Positions 7,889 through 17,070 are shown, counted from the first letter of the stretch. The stretch is DNA of 44,641 nucleotides from Lachnospiraceae bacterium (GCA_022776445.1 JALFHZ010000024.1:1-44641); one strand, 5' to 3'. The notes: a model not told the origin generated them from the letters alone. Made by a program: numbers and translations.

Positions 7889-9166
7889 ATGAAATTAAGA
7901 CGAGCATTGAACAGAAAAGAAAAATTTCTGATGCTGGCAGTGATACCGGTTTACTTTATCATTGCCGGATATTTTTTCCAGAGTCCTGCAGAGATCTGGC
8001 GGGGGCTGGTTACGATTGTGAAGGAGCCGGATTTCCTGATCACAGATTATTTTGTGATCGGAGGCGTTGGGGCATCGTTTTTGAATGCGGGAATTCTGAC
8101 GCTGATCAGTATTGCCATGGTATACGGACTTGGGATGGAGATGGATGGGCATACGATCACATCCGCATGCCTGATGTTCGGTTTCTCGCTGTTCGGCAAA
8201 AATGTCCTCAATATCTGGATGATCCTGCTGGGGGTGTTTACGTATGCCAGGTATCATAAGACATCGGTGTCCCGTTATATCTATGTCGGTCTGTATGGCA
8301 CCAGCCTGTCGCCGATCATCACGCAGGTGATGCAGCTTGGCAATCTGCCGCTGCCTCTGCGGTTTCTGCTGTGTATGGTGACCGGTTCTACCATTGGTTT
8401 TGTGCTGCCGCCTCTGGCGACGCATGTTCATTTCGCGCACAAAGGATATTCGCTGTATAACGTGGGATTTGCAGGCGGTATCATAGCGACGGTGATCATG
8501 TCTCTTTACAAATCCTTTGGTATCGTCATGGAATCCCGGCTGATCTGGTCCAGCGGAAACAACCTGCAGTTTGCAGTTCTGCTCTCGATTCTATTTGGCG
8601 GGATGATTCTGGTCGGTACTCTGGGAGATCCGGATGCTTGGAAGAAGTATAAAGAAATTTTAAAGGCGAGCGGGCACGGCGGTACGGATTATCTGAAGTC
8701 TAAAGGCGGTGCGGCGACCCTTATCAATATGGGGATGAACGGTCTGTTCGTCATGGGGTTTCTGCTGCTTCTGGGCGGCGACCTCAACGGACCGACGATC
8801 GGAAGTATCTTTACAGTGGTAGGCTTCAGTGCTACAGGAAAGCATCTGCGCAACATCGCACCGGTGATGTTTGGCGTGTGGCTTGCGAGTCTGGCAAAAC
8901 AGTGGAATATTACCGATCCGTCAGCAATTCTTGCGCTTATGCTGTCTACGACGCTGGCACCGATTGCCGGTGAGTTCGGCATCACGGCGGGGATTCTTGC
9001 AGGGTTTTTGCATTCTTCGGTAGCACTGAATGTAGGTATTGTATACGGCGGTATGAATCTTTATAACAATGGATTTGCAGGCGGCCTCGTGGCAATCTTC
9101 CTGGTTCCGGTGGTTCAGTCCATCCGGGATCGGAGAGCGAGAGCACGCGGCGGTCTGTCCCTGTAA
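7889..9166 (+). CDS. DUF1576 multi-pass membrane protein
   Basis: A 425-residue protein with about ten to twelve hydrophobic segments, beginning with a basic N-terminus (KLRRALNRKEKF) and a first membrane helix at about 14-32. Glycine-rich repeats of the type GxxxxGGI/NxGFAGG recur in its two halves (LYNVGFAGGIIA and LYNNGFAGGLVA), which hints at an internal duplication. I recognise it as the DUF1576 family found in Clostridia; no biochemical role is established. It lies 47 bases after uppP, probably in the same transcript, and ends before a strong hairpin. A transporter role is plausible but not shown. Confidence 0.75.
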   Translation: MKLRRALNRKEKFLMLAVIPVYFIIAGYFFQSPAEIWRGLVTIVKEPDFLITDYFVIGGVGASFLNAGILTLISIAMVYGLGMEMDGHTITSACLMFGFSLFGKNVLNIWMILLGVFTYARYHKTSVSRYIYVGLYGTSLSPIITQVMQLGNLPLPLRFLLCMVTGSTIGFVLPPLATHVHFAHKGYSLYNVGFAGGIIATVIMSLYKSFGIVMESRLIWSSGNNLQFAVLLSILFGGMILVGTLGDPDAWKKYKEILKASGHGGTDYLKSKGGAATLINMGMNGLFVMGFLLLLGGDLNGPTIGSIFTVVGFSATGKHLRNIAPVMFGVWLASLAKQWNITDPSAILALMLSTTLAPIAGEFGITAGILAGFLHSSVALNVGIVYGGMNLYNNGFAGGLVAIFLVPVVQSIRDRRARARGGLSL

Positions 9167-9210
9167 CCGGACAGGCTGTGTGCTGCGGCACATGGTTCCG
9201 AAAATCAGTC

Positions 9211-9243
9211 AGGCGGTCGGCATATCAGGAATGCCGGCCGCCT
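9211..9243. terminator. Bidirectional hairpin terminator
   Basis: A 13-bp stem, AGGCGGTCGGCAT (9211-9223) and ATGCCGGCCGCCT (9231-9243), 7-base loop, one G-U pair, sits between two converging genes. T tracts are weak on both sides. Confidence 0.65.
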
Positions 9244-9248
9244 GTTGT

Positions 9249-9797
9249 TCAGCGAATTCGGTTTTTCATCTTCTCCTGCGGAAGCTTCTTCTGCAGAAAG
9301 GCCCACAGTTCATCCGGGCTTACATTTGCCTGCCCGTCCGGAAGCAGGAATGCCTGGCGGGGAGATACATACAGATAGATGCATCCTTTCACGCGATAAG
9401 CACCGAACATGTCATTCCAGCTTCGGAATGCGGTGCCGGAGGCCTTGGGGTCAGCGACGACGATGCCGTCCTTCTCATCATCCAGATAGACCTTATATAC
9501 GAGCTGCGGAGTATGCAGGTTCATCCGTGTGATCTCGTTCTGCACGGAACGGAAAAAAGTACCGAAATAAACGAGCGGAAGTGCGAACCCGATGATCAGG
9601 AGTACATTGCCCATGAAGATCGCCTGATCAGCCCGGTTGTGAAACACGTAGCAGATGCAGGCAAACGTGCTCATCAGCCCGGTGAAAATCAGCGGAGAGC
9701 GGAGCCGCTTCTGAAGAACAATCGTATCGAAAAAAGCGAATCTGCGGAACAGTTTGTCATCAATTCTGGAAGAAATCACGATGGTTTCTGATTTCAT
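9249..9797 (-). CDS. YcxB-like small membrane protein
   Basis: A 182-residue protein with two membrane helices (about residues 37-55 and 62-82) followed by a cytoplasmic beta-rich domain in which hydrophobic and aromatic residues alternate (SWNDMFGAYRVKGCIYLYVSPRQAFLLP). This layout, two helices then a PH-like domain with a late YLYVSPRQAFLLP segment, is that of the YcxB family of unknown function. ATG 9797 follows AAAGGGG at 8 bases; a longer upstream start lacks a ribosome site. It is a single gene, convergent with the DUF1576 gene. No function is proposed. Confidence 0.65.
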   Translation of the reverse strand: MKSETIVISSRIDDKLFRRFAFFDTIVLQKRLRSPLIFTGLMSTFACICYVFHNRADQAIFMGNVLLIIGFALPLVYFGTFFRSVQNEITRMNLHTPQLVYKVYLDDEKDGIVVADPKASGTAFRSWNDMFGAYRVKGCIYLYVSPRQAFLLPDGQANVSPDELWAFLQKKLPQEKMKNRIR

Positions 9798-9906
9798 GAA
9801 ATAATCCCCTTTCTGTCGAAAAAAATCCAATTTGTAAGTATCATCATAGCGTAAATGGAGAAAAACAGCAAGTAGGAAATATTGTGCTGATATACATAAA
9901 AATTAT

Positions 9907-9929
9907 ACTAATATATTAGTTGACTAATA
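9907..9929 (+). promoter_or_regulatory. Triple half-site operator for the GntR/FadR-type regulator
   Basis: ACTAATA occurs at 9907-9913 (+), inverted at 9914-9920 and again forward at 9923-9929. The first pair makes a perfect 14-bp palindrome. The second pair, TAGT-TG-ACTA at its core, fits the FadR-subfamily rule TNGT-N(0-3)-ACNA. It overlaps the -35 box of uxuA. Binding by the GntR protein encoded just downstream is inferred. Confidence 0.6.
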
Positions 9930-9948
9930 CAAAAGAAAGTGCTATGAT
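9920..9948 (+). promoter_or_regulatory. uxuA promoter
   Basis: TTGACT (9920-9925) and TATGAT (9943-9948), spacer 17. The ribosome site AGGAGG is at 9980-9985, which makes ATG 9995 the start rather than the abutting ATG 9986. Confidence 0.75.
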
Positions 9949-9994
9949 CAGGATATCAAAACATTACAAATCTTATTTCAGGAGGATGAGTACT

Positions 9995-11077
9995 ATGAAA
10001 ATGACATTTCGTTGGTACGGAGAAAACAGTGATTCCATTTCCTTAAAGCAGATCCGTCAGATTCCGGGTATGAGCGGACTGATGGGCGTCCTGGACTACA
10101 AGGCAGCAGGCGAAGTCTGGACAGAGGATGAGATCAAAGCGTATGTGGATCAGGTGCATGCCGCAGGTCTTGAGTGTGAAGTGATTGAGAGCGTGAATGT
10201 GCACGAAGACATCAAGATGGGACTGCCTACCAGGGACAAGTATATTGAGAACTATATTACCACAATCCGTAATCTGGCGAAATATGGTATTAAGGTGATC
10301 GTGTACAACTTCATGCCGGTATTTGACTGGCTCCGTACGGATCTGGCACATCCGATCGATGAAGACGGTTCCAACAGTCTGTATTTCGATGAGAAGGATC
10401 TGGGTACCATGGGGCCGATGGATCTGGTGAAGAAGACTGCTGAGGGATGCAACGGTTTCTCTCTGCCGGGCTGGGAGCCGGAGCGTCTGGCTGAACTGGA
10501 AACCACGTTGAAGCAGTATGAGGGAATCACTCCGGATGATCTGCGTGCCAACTACAAGTATTTCCTGGACGCAATTATTCCGGTATGTGAGGAAGTAGGC
10601 ATCCGCATGGCATGTCATCCGGATGATCCGGCATGGCCGGTATTCGGACTGCCGCGTATCGCGCACAGCCAGGAGGATTTCGATAAGATTGTGGCTCTGC
10701 ATGATTCACCGGCGAACGGATTATGCCTGTGCACCGGCTCCCTGGGATCTAATCCGGAGAATGATATTCCGGCGATTATCCGTCATTTCGGTGAGATGAA
10801 CCGCATTCCGGCTATGCATATCCGCAACGTGAAATATCTGGGATATCATCATTTCCGTGAAGCGAGCCATCTGTCCAAGGAAGGCGATCTGGATATGTTT
10901 GAGATCATGAAGGCGGTTTATGAGACCTGTCCGGATACCTATGTGCGCCCGGATCACGGACGCATGATCTGGGATGAGGTCGGCCGTCCGGGTTATGGCC
11001 TGTATGACCGCGCACTGGGGGCAACTTACCTCAACGGTTTGTGGGAAGCTATTGACAAGATGAGCCGGAAAAATTAA
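9995..11077 (+). CDS. uxuA: Mannonate dehydratase
   Basis: A 360-residue TIM-barrel metalloenzyme that dehydrates D-mannonate to 2-keto-3-deoxygluconate in hexuronate breakdown. The start [14 protein letters not shown] and IRQIPGMSG are family landmarks; the metal and active-site region includes [16 protein letters not shown] (about 225-240), [15 protein letters not shown] and RPDHGRMIW. Length is normal. It is first in a run with a GntR regulator and a UxuB-type reductase, giving fructuronate to mannonate to KDG. Uronate isomerase and KDG kinase/aldolase are not in the window. Control through the triple half-site at the promoter is likely. Confidence 0.95.
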   Translation: MKMTFRWYGENSDSISLKQIRQIPGMSGLMGVLDYKAAGEVWTEDEIKAYVDQVHAAGLECEVIESVNVHEDIKMGLPTRDKYIENYITTIRNLAKYGIKVIVYNFMPVFDWLRTDLAHPIDEDGSNSLYFDEKDLGTMGPMDLVKKTAEGCNGFSLPGWEPERLAELETTLKQYEGITPDDLRANYKYFLDAIIPVCEEVGIRMACHPDDPAWPVFGLPRIAHSQEDFDKIVALHDSPANGLCLCTGSLGSNPENDIPAIIRHFGEMNRIPAMHIRNVKYLGYHHFREASHLSKEGDLDMFEIMKAVYETCPDTYVRPDHGRMIWDEVGRPGYGLYDRALGATYLNGLWEAIDKMSRKN

Positions 11078-11106
11078 ACTGGAGAAAACGGTTGGGGGAG
11101 TTATAC

Positions 11107-11787
11107 ATGCAGATTTCAGAACGTCGTCCGAATGAAAGCGGACGTGATTACGCCATGCGCATCTTAAAAGACAATATCATCAATCTGGAACTGGAGCCGG
11201 GGATGGCGATCAGTGATCGTGATCTGGCTGCACAGATGGGGCTTTCACGCACTCCGGTGCGAGAGGCTTTGCTGGATCTGGCTAAGGTTAAGATTGTTGA
11301 GATTTATCCGCAGCGGGGAAGCGTGATTGCCAAGATCGATTACAGTCTGGCAGAGGAAGCGCAGTTTGTCCGTTATGTGTTGGAGGTTGCCGTGGTGGAA
11401 CTGGTCTGCAGTTGTGTCGATGACAGCGGCATTCAGGCACTGGAGGAGAACGTGGGACTTCAGGAGTTTTATTTGGCACACCCGCAGCCGGCGAAGATGC
11501 TGGAACTGGACAATCAGTTCCATCGTCTGCTTTTTCAGATTGCCGGGAAGAATCAGGCCTATGAGATGATGAACAGCCTGACGATTCATTTTGACCGGAT
11601 CCGCAGGATGGCGGTTCTGGCTGTGAAGGAGCAGAAATGGATGGAGGATCACCGTCAGATTCTGGAGGCGGTGAAGAAGGGAGATGTCCGTCTCGCCAGA
11701 CAGTGCATGGACCGGCATCTGAACCGGTTTCATGTGGATGAGGCGGCGATCCGGCAGCAGTATCCGCAGTATTTTATTGACCGTTAG
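11107..11787 (+). CDS. GntR family regulator, FadR subfamily (probable hexuronate regulator)
   Basis: A 226-residue repressor. The N-terminal winged helix (about 15-75) contains ISDRDLAAQMGLSRTPVREALLDLAK and the wing PQRGSVIAKI. The C-terminal all-helical FCD domain (about 85-215) has the D-x-x-x-H pattern in LDNQFHRLLF and the later HRQILEAV and HLNRFH histidines that bind a metal in this subfamily. Sitting between uxuA and the uxuB-like gene, it is the natural UxuR-type regulator of this pathway. ATG 11107 follows GGGGGAG. Ligand probably a hexuronate or mannonate (inferred). Confidence 0.87.
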   Translation: MQISERRPNESGRDYAMRILKDNIINLELEPGMAISDRDLAAQMGLSRTPVREALLDLAKVKIVEIYPQRGSVIAKIDYSLAEEAQFVRYVLEVAVVELVCSCVDDSGIQALEENVGLQEFYLAHPQPAKMLELDNQFHRLLFQIAGKNQAYEMMNSLTIHFDRIRRMAVLAVKEQKWMEDHRQILEAVKKGDVRLARQCMDRHLNRFHVDEAAIRQQYPQYFIDR

Positions 11788-11798
11788 GAAAGATACGT

Positions 11799-11827
11799 TT
11801 GATTCTTTAAAAGGTTTGAATTATAAT
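11799..11827 (+). promoter_or_regulatory. Promoter of the uxuB-like gene
   Basis: TTGATT (11799-11804) and TATAAT (11822-11827), spacer 17, lie in the 88-base gap after the GntR gene. No ACTAATA half-site is near, so this gene may have separate control. Confidence 0.6.
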
Positions 11828-11875
11828 AAGAGCAGTAATATTTATAATATAATGTGAAAGGGAAGTGTGAACAAG

Positions 11876-13486
11876 ATGAAACTGACATTATCTGGAATCA
11901 AAGAAACTTCCTGCTGGGAAGCAGCAGGCATCAAGCTGCCGTGTTATGATGTGGAGAAGGTTGCGGAAGAGACACGGAAAGCTCCGACCTGGGTGCATTT
12001 CGGTGCGGGCAATATTTTCCGTATTTTCATCGGCGGTCTGGCTGATAAGCTGATCGCGGCAGGCGAGCTGAACAAGGGCATTACCTGTGTGGAGACATTT
12101 GATTTTGATGTGGTAGATAAGATTTACAAGCCGTTTGATAACCTGGTACTGGCGGTTACTCTGAAAGCAGACGGATCTACCGAGAAAGAGGTTCTGGGTT
12201 CTCTGACTGAGGCGATCAAGGCACAGTCTGCAGATCCGGCTGAGTGGGGACGTCTGAAAGAGATTTTTGTGAATCCGGAGCTTCAGATGGTTTCTTTCAC
12301 GATCACAGAGAAAGGTTATGCACTGAAGAGCGCTGACGGCAATTACTTCCCATTTGTACAGGCTGATATTGACAACGGTCCGGAGAAGCCGGGCGCTGCA
12401 ATGGCGATTGTCTGTGCACTGCTGTTTGCACGTTATAAAGCAGGAAAATATCCGATTTCCATCGTTTCCATGGACAACTGCTCACACAATGGTGAGAAGC
12501 TGCAGAGCTCCATCGTGACCATGGCGAAGGAGTGGGAGAAGAAGGGCTTTGTAGATGCGGGCTTTGTTGCATATCTGACTGATGAGGCACAGGTTGCATT
12601 CCCGTGGTCCATGATTGACAAGATTACTCCAAGACCGGCTGATTCCGTGTGCGAAGAGCTGAAGAAGGCAGGCGTAGAGGATATGGATCCGGTGATCACC
12701 TCCAAGAGAACCTACATTGCACCGTTTGTAAATGCAGAGGGACCGCAGTATCTGGTTATTGAGGATAAGTTCCCGAATGGTCGTCCGGCCCTGGAGAAGG
12801 CTGGCGTTTATATGACTGATCGTGAGACCGTTAACAAGGTTGAGCGTATGAAAGTTACCACCTGTCTGAATCCGCTGCATACCGCGCTGGCTGTATATGG
12901 CTGTGTACTGGGCTATACCCTGATTGCGGATGAGATGAAGGATGAGGAGTTGAATAAGCTGGTTCATCAGATCGGACCGGTGGAAGGTATGCCGGTGGTG
13001 ACCGATCCTGGCATCCTGTCTCCGAAGGATTTTGTAGATGAAGTTATCAATGTGAGAATTCCGAATCCGTTTATGCCGGATGCTCCGCAGCGTATTGCAA
13101 CCGATACTTCACAAAAGGTGGGCATCCGTTATGGCGAGACGATCAAGGCATACGTTGCAAAAGACGGAAGTGCAGCTGCTTTGACTGCGATTCCGCTGGC
13201 GATTGCCGGATGGTGCAGATATCTGCTGGCTGTTGATGATAATGGCCAGAAGTTTGAATTGTCCGCTGATCCGATGGTGCCGGAGCTGACCAAAGCACTG
13301 GAAGGCATTGAGGTAGGAAAACCGGAGACCTATACCGGTCAGCTGAAGGGCATTCTGTCCAATGCAAACATTTTCGGCATTGATTTGTATCAGGCTGGTC
13401 TGGGAGAAAAGATCGAAGGCATGTTCCTTGAGGAGATTGCCGGACCGGGCGCTGTGAGAGCAACCTTGAAAAAATATCTGGCATAA
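11876..13486 (+). CDS. uxuB: Mannitol dehydrogenase family protein, probable fructuronate reductase
   Basis: A 536-residue polyol-specific long-chain dehydrogenase. The N-terminal Rossmann region has WVHFGAGNIFRIF (about 41-53), and the family signature K-x4-N-x2-H is seen in KVTTCLNPLH (about 320). UxuB enzymes reduce D-fructuronate to D-mannonate with NADH; the close UxuA gene supports that substrate. It is somewhat longer than E. coli UxuB (about 486 residues) and belongs to the Clostridial branch, so tagaturonate or another ketose acid cannot be excluded. ATG 11876 is chosen over GTG 11867 because AAAGGGAAG is properly spaced. Followed by a perfect 20-bp terminator. Confidence 0.83.
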   Translation: MKLTLSGIKETSCWEAAGIKLPCYDVEKVAEETRKAPTWVHFGAGNIFRIFIGGLADKLIAAGELNKGITCVETFDFDVVDKIYKPFDNLVLAVTLKADGSTEKEVLGSLTEAIKAQSADPAEWGRLKEIFVNPELQMVSFTITEKGYALKSADGNYFPFVQADIDNGPEKPGAAMAIVCALLFARYKAGKYPISIVSMDNCSHNGEKLQSSIVTMAKEWEKKGFVDAGFVAYLTDEAQVAFPWSMIDKITPRPADSVCEELKKAGVEDMDPVITSKRTYIAPFVNAEGPQYLVIEDKFPNGRPALEKAGVYMTDRETVNKVERMKVTTCLNPLHTALAVYGCVLGYTLIADEMKDEELNKLVHQIGPVEGMPVVTDPGILSPKDFVDEVINVRIPNPFMPDAPQRIATDTSQKVGIRYGETIKAYVAKDGSAAALTAIPLAIAGWCRYLLAVDDNGQKFELSADPMVPELTKALEGIEVGKPETYTGQLKGILSNANIFGIDLYQAGLGEKIEGMFLEEIAGPGAVRATLKKYLA

Positions 13487-13510
13487 AGAAAATTTCAAGG
13501 AATATTTAAG

Positions 13511-13560
13511 AAGAACCGCAGAGTTTTGCAGGAAAAGTCATGCAAAACTCTGCGGTTCTT
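13511..13560. terminator. Strong bidirectional terminator
   Basis: A perfect 20-bp stem, 13511-13530 pairing with 13541-13560, and a 10-base loop. The stem ends in AAGAA/TTCTT, which gives short T tracts on either strand. It serves both uxuB and the convergent isomerase gene. Confidence 0.88.
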
Positions 13561-13580
13561 TGCTATTTAGTTTGAAGCAT

Positions 13581-14387
13581 TCAATTCAATTTTTCACGGA
13601 TTTGGCAACCACGTTTATAGGCTTCGCGTATATATGCGTCCAGAGGCATTTGCCGGTATTCCGGTTTACCCATAATAGAGACCTCCAGAGTGACGGGACC
13701 AGGATAATTGCATGCATTCAGTTTTTCGGTTACCCAGTTCCAGTCCAGAATGCCGTCAAACGGAAGAAAGTGGCGGTCATCCCGGTAGTCGATATTGCCG
13801 GGCTGAGTGACTCCCAGATTGTCATGCAGATGAATGCATTTCAGGCGGGAGGAAAATTTCTTCATCATATCGATATGTGGTGTGTAGCAGGCGTTATGTC
13901 CGCAGTCCCAGCAGAAACCGTGGAAAGGATCCTGGATATGATTCAGGACAGCATCAATATGCGGAAGTGGTTCCAGATTTTCGAAACAGAGCTGGACATG
14001 TTTGTCTTTGGCATAATCGCACAGATCGGAAAAACGGGCGAGTCCTTCGGCATTGACGGGAGGAGCCGTATTGCCTACCGTGACATGCATAATGCATTTG
14101 TCTGCATGAATGCGGCTGCAGGCATCAATGATGCCGGATTTCAGGAAATTCAGATAGGTATCCCCTTCCGATCCGTTTTCCCAAAGACGATTGGCATGCT
14201 GAAACGGGCCGTGGACAGTTTTAAATTCCAGATGGTATTTGTCTGCGGTTTCTGCCCAGGCATCAATGGGCTCTGAACCGTTGTAGGTGACAAAAATGCC
14301 GTCGAATCCGGCTTCGTGAATCATTCGGAATTGTGTTTCAACAGGGACTGTGCTTCCGATGATGGTGGAAATATGGATGTGTCTCAT
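13581..14387 (-). CDS. Sugar phosphate isomerase/epimerase family TIM-barrel protein
   Basis: A 268-residue xylose-isomerase-like (AP endonuclease 2 superfamily) barrel. Metal ligands fit FENLEPLPHID (Glu about 136), CWDCGHN (Asp and His), CIHLHDN (His-x-His near 195) and a late LEVS glutamate. The start MRHIHISTIIGS and GFDGIFVTYNG are typical. Such proteins isomerise or epimerise free or phosphorylated sugars, or act as 3-keto-glycoside enzymes; the exact substrate cannot be read from sequence. It is second in a minus-strand pair behind the ArsR-type regulator (28-base gap), facing the ABC importer and GH2 genes, so it likely works on the imported sugar. Confidence 0.8.
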   Translation of the reverse strand: MRHIHISTIIGSTVPVETQFRMIHEAGFDGIFVTYNGSEPIDAWAETADKYHLEFKTVHGPFQHANRLWENGSEGDTYLNFLKSGIIDACSRIHADKCIMHVTVGNTAPPVNAEGLARFSDLCDYAKDKHVQLCFENLEPLPHIDAVLNHIQDPFHGFCWDCGHNACYTPHIDMMKKFSSRLKCIHLHDNLGVTQPGNIDYRDDRHFLPFDGILDWNWVTEKLNACNYPGPVTLEVSIMGKPEYRQMPLDAYIREAYKRGCQIREKLN

Positions 14388-14415
14388 GTTTGTTCCTCTT
14401 TTCTTATCAATTTGT

Positions 14416-15384
14416 TTAATAAATCAGATCCATAACGATTCCCTGCGGATAATCACCGTATTTTTCTCCGAACAGATTGATGCCTCCGATATGCTGGGCA
14501 TCCTTTTTGATGGAAATCATCAGAGAAATATATGGTTTTTCGATCAGGTTCAGGTCGTGGATGCAGATGTTTGGATTGACCAGCTTATGGTCCAGATAAC
14601 CACCGTCATTTCGTACCGAAAAGGTTTTTAAAAGACCGTATTGTGTTCGCCCATTGGGCCAGGAAGCCGGCGTAAGATGACCGCGGCGGGCGCCGAAATC
14701 TCCGGGAGCGCAGTAAGTGGCAATTTCCTGATCGTTGATAGATATTGTAATATCGGAAGGCCAATTCTCCTGATAACCGGGAGCTTCAGAACAGAGTTCC
14801 ATCCGGAATGAGATTTCCTGAAGATTCAGCATCGGATTCGTCAGGTTCTGAAATCTGTATTCGATGAATCCCTGTTGAAACCACAGCAGCTGTGCATTGA
14901 TTCTTTTGGGGGAATAGAACGAGGTTGGACTGTCATAGGTATCAATGGCTCCGTTCTCGTCGGCAAGCCCGCAGGTTGGCTCCACATTGCATCGGAAATA
15001 ACCGCCGACCGGCATATCAACGCTGATGGTGTTGTCCGTTACATCCAGAACGGAATCAAAGGTCTGAAGTGTAAAGGTCTGCATGCTGCAAAGACAAACC
15101 CGCATGGAACCGTGGTTGCCTGGCTGGGATTCTGTCACAACAAGGCGTGCTTCTTCCAGACAGCGGATATGGGAAGCAGTAGAGGAAACCGGTATGGACA
15201 GAATGCCTGCAATCTCCTGTATGGATAGCGCAGTGTTTTTCAACAGATTTAGAATATTGAGCCGAACGGGGGAGGATAGTGCTTTTCCGATCAGCGTGAT
15301 TTGATTGTGATGAGAGGGGTTACTGAGATTCAACTCGATATCACGTTCTCCAATGATTTTGATAGGTTCTTTTGCTTTTGCCAT
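14416..15384 (-). CDS. ArsR-type winged-helix regulator with a conserved, unnamed C-terminal ligand-like domain
   Basis: A 322-residue protein. Residues about 25-100 are an ArsR-type winged helix (IGKALSSPVRLNILNLL, then IQEIAGILSIPVSSTASHIRCLEEARLV). The remaining 220 residues are beta-rich with no metal-site cysteine pair; recognisable blocks include a WPSDITISIND segment (about 222), CAPGDFGARRGHLTP (about 240), QYGLLKTF (about 258) and HIGGINLFGEKYGDYPQ (about 298-314). I have seen this block order in other Firmicute ArsR-like proteins next to sugar genes but know no named domain; a jelly-roll sugar sensor is a guess. Divergent from the ABC importer/GH2 operon and upstream of the isomerase, it probably controls both. 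Confidence 0.7.
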   Translation of the reverse strand: MAKAKEPIKIIGERDIELNLSNPSHHNQITLIGKALSSPVRLNILNLLKNTALSIQEIAGILSIPVSSTASHIRCLEEARLVVTESQPGNHGSMRVCLCSMQTFTLQTFDSVLDVTDNTISVDMPVGGYFRCNVEPTCGLADENGAIDTYDSPTSFYSPKRINAQLLWFQQGFIEYRFQNLTNPMLNLQEISFRMELCSEAPGYQENWPSDITISINDQEIATYCAPGDFGARRGHLTPASWPNGRTQYGLLKTFSVRNDGGYLDHKLVNPNICIHDLNLIEKPYISLMISIKKDAQHIGGINLFGEKYGDYPQGIVMDLIY

Positions 15385-15708
15385 CGAAACTCCTTTCTTA
15401 CATTACTTTGTGAAAACGGTAGTAAAAAACGGACTGATTATTACATAAAATAAATAATAAAAATAAAAACTAAACAAACAAAACGAAAAAATATTAGAAA
15501 TAATAAACAAAAAATAAGTTTAAAATTGTAATATATTGACGTATTATTGAAAATATGATAACTTAAATACACAGAAAGAAGTACAAGAAACATGTAGCAA
15601 AAAGGAAAATGGCGCCAATCCAATTTGCTTTGTTGCACGATGCTGGTTTTAAATTACGAATATATTGTAATGAAAAAATGCAAAAAATGCAAGGAGAAGG
15701 AGAAAAAA
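15385..15708. promoter_or_regulatory. A/T-rich divergent control region
   Basis: A 324-base gap between the ArsR-type gene and the binding-protein gene. About 15420-15560 is extremely A/T-rich on the + strand, mostly A. A TATGAT (15554-15559) and a TTGACG (15536-15541) are seen, but 12 bases apart, too close to be one promoter. TAATA (15529-15533) and TATTA (15542-15546) form a short inverted repeat that could be an operator. No convincing short gene was found. Confidence 0.35.
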
Positions 15709-17049
15709 ATGAAAAAAACTTTAGCTTTAGCATTATCAGGTATAATGGCACTTTCTTTAACTGCATGCGGAGGTGGTGCAAAAACGGAGCCGGCGAAGGA
15801 GACACCAAAGCAGGAAACAACGGCTGCTGCGGAAAAGGAGCCGGTTAAGGAAACAGCAGCGCAGGCTGCATCGGGAGAGAAGACAAAAATTACGTTTATC
15901 AACGGTTTTACCGGCGGTGACGGGCCGTTTATGAGTAAAATTGTGGATGGATTCAATGGATCTCAGGATCAGTATTATATTGAACAGCTGCAGACCGCAG
16001 ATCATTATACAAAATTTAAATCGGATGATTTTGATATGTTGATTATTCATGCGGACTGGATTTCTACATATCATGCTCTGGGAATGCTGAGGGAGGTATC
16101 GGATCTTTATGAGAAAGCCGGAATTTCCTTCGAGAATGATTATCATCCGATTACCCAGACTTATGCAAAGTATGATGATGGTATTTTTGCATTTCCACTG
16201 GATCTGTATGCAGAAACCTTCTTCTATAATAAAGAACTGACAGGAGAGAATCCACCGAAAAATTATGAGGATATGATTGCTTTGCGCGATAAACTGGATT
16301 CCACAAATACGCAGGTTTATCCATATGCACTTCCGCTGACCGGAGACCATCAGTGGGCATGGATGACGGCACTGGGACAGTCCGGATGCAACTGGGTAGA
16401 AGGCGAGCACATCAAGATGGATACCGAAGAGGTTTGCGATGCATTTATGAAAGTTCATGATGCAATTTACAAAGATCATCTGAGTGCTCCGGGTCTTGGG
16501 GATCAGGATCATTACAATACTTTTGTGAATGAGTCTACTGACAGTGCCAATGTGAAATCGGCAGTTTGTCTGACCGGCCCGTGGAAATTTACCACTGCAA
16601 AAGAAATACTTGGGGATAATCTTGGAATTGGTACTTTGCCGCAGCTTTATGGAGATACCCCTTGTGTGCCGGCTGGAGGACATACATTCGCAGTATCTGC
16701 GAAGGTAACCGATCAGGCGAAACTGGATGGTATTGCAGCATTTATGGCATATGCATATCAGCCGGAAGTAATGCTGAACTGGGCAGATTCCGGTCAGGCT
16801 CCGATTCATCTGGCTACGATGGAAGAAGTTAAGAAGAGTCCGGACAAGTATCCGGTTGCAAATGTAAACTATGGTATTTTTGACAATGCAATGATACTGC
16901 CGGCAATTTATAATATCCGCGAGCAGGTGAAATATGTGAATTCTAATGTATGGGCATTGGTTGTACAGACTGAGGATCTGAGCAGAGATCAGTTGATGGA
17001 AGAGTTAAAGAACGCTACTGAGATTGCAACGGAACTGTCTGAGCAGTAA
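15709..17049 (+). CDS. ABC transporter sugar-binding lipoprotein
   Basis: A 446-residue extracellular solute-binding protein (family 1, MalE/UgpB type). The signal peptide ends in the lipobox LTAC with the lipidated Cys at residue 20, followed by a Thr/Lys/Glu/Ala linker to about residue 60. The mature domain starts with KITFINGFTGGDGPF and contains FPLDLYAETFFYNKEL (about 165-180) and QWAWMTALGQSG, typical of this fold. ATG 15709 follows AAGGAGAAGGAG; longer in-frame extensions would bury the signal peptide. First gene of a four-gene operon with two permeases and a GH2 enzyme; a glycoside is the probable ligand. No ATPase is encoded here, as is usual when a shared MsmK-type ATPase is used. 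Confidence 0.92.
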   Translation: MKKTLALALSGIMALSLTACGGGAKTEPAKETPKQETTAAAEKEPVKETAAQAASGEKTKITFINGFTGGDGPFMSKIVDGFNGSQDQYYIEQLQTADHYTKFKSDDFDMLIIHADWISTYHALGMLREVSDLYEKAGISFENDYHPITQTYAKYDDGIFAFPLDLYAETFFYNKELTGENPPKNYEDMIALRDKLDSTNTQVYPYALPLTGDHQWAWMTALGQSGCNWVEGEHIKMDTEEVCDAFMKVHDAIYKDHLSAPGLGDQDHYNTFVNESTDSANVKSAVCLTGPWKFTTAKEILGDNLGIGTLPQLYGDTPCVPAGGHTFAVSAKVTDQAKLDGIAAFMAYAYQPEVMLNWADSGQAPIHLATMEEVKKSPDKYPVANVNYGIFDNAMILPAIYNIREQVKYVNSNVWALVVQTEDLSRDQLMEELKNATEIATELSEQ

Positions 17050-17070
17050 AGAACACAGAAAGGCTGAAAA

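Noticed and set aside
15536-15559. Promoter formed by TTGACG and TATGAT
   Set aside because: The boxes are only 12 bases apart, too short for sigma-A; the real promoter of the binding-protein operon was not identified with confidence.
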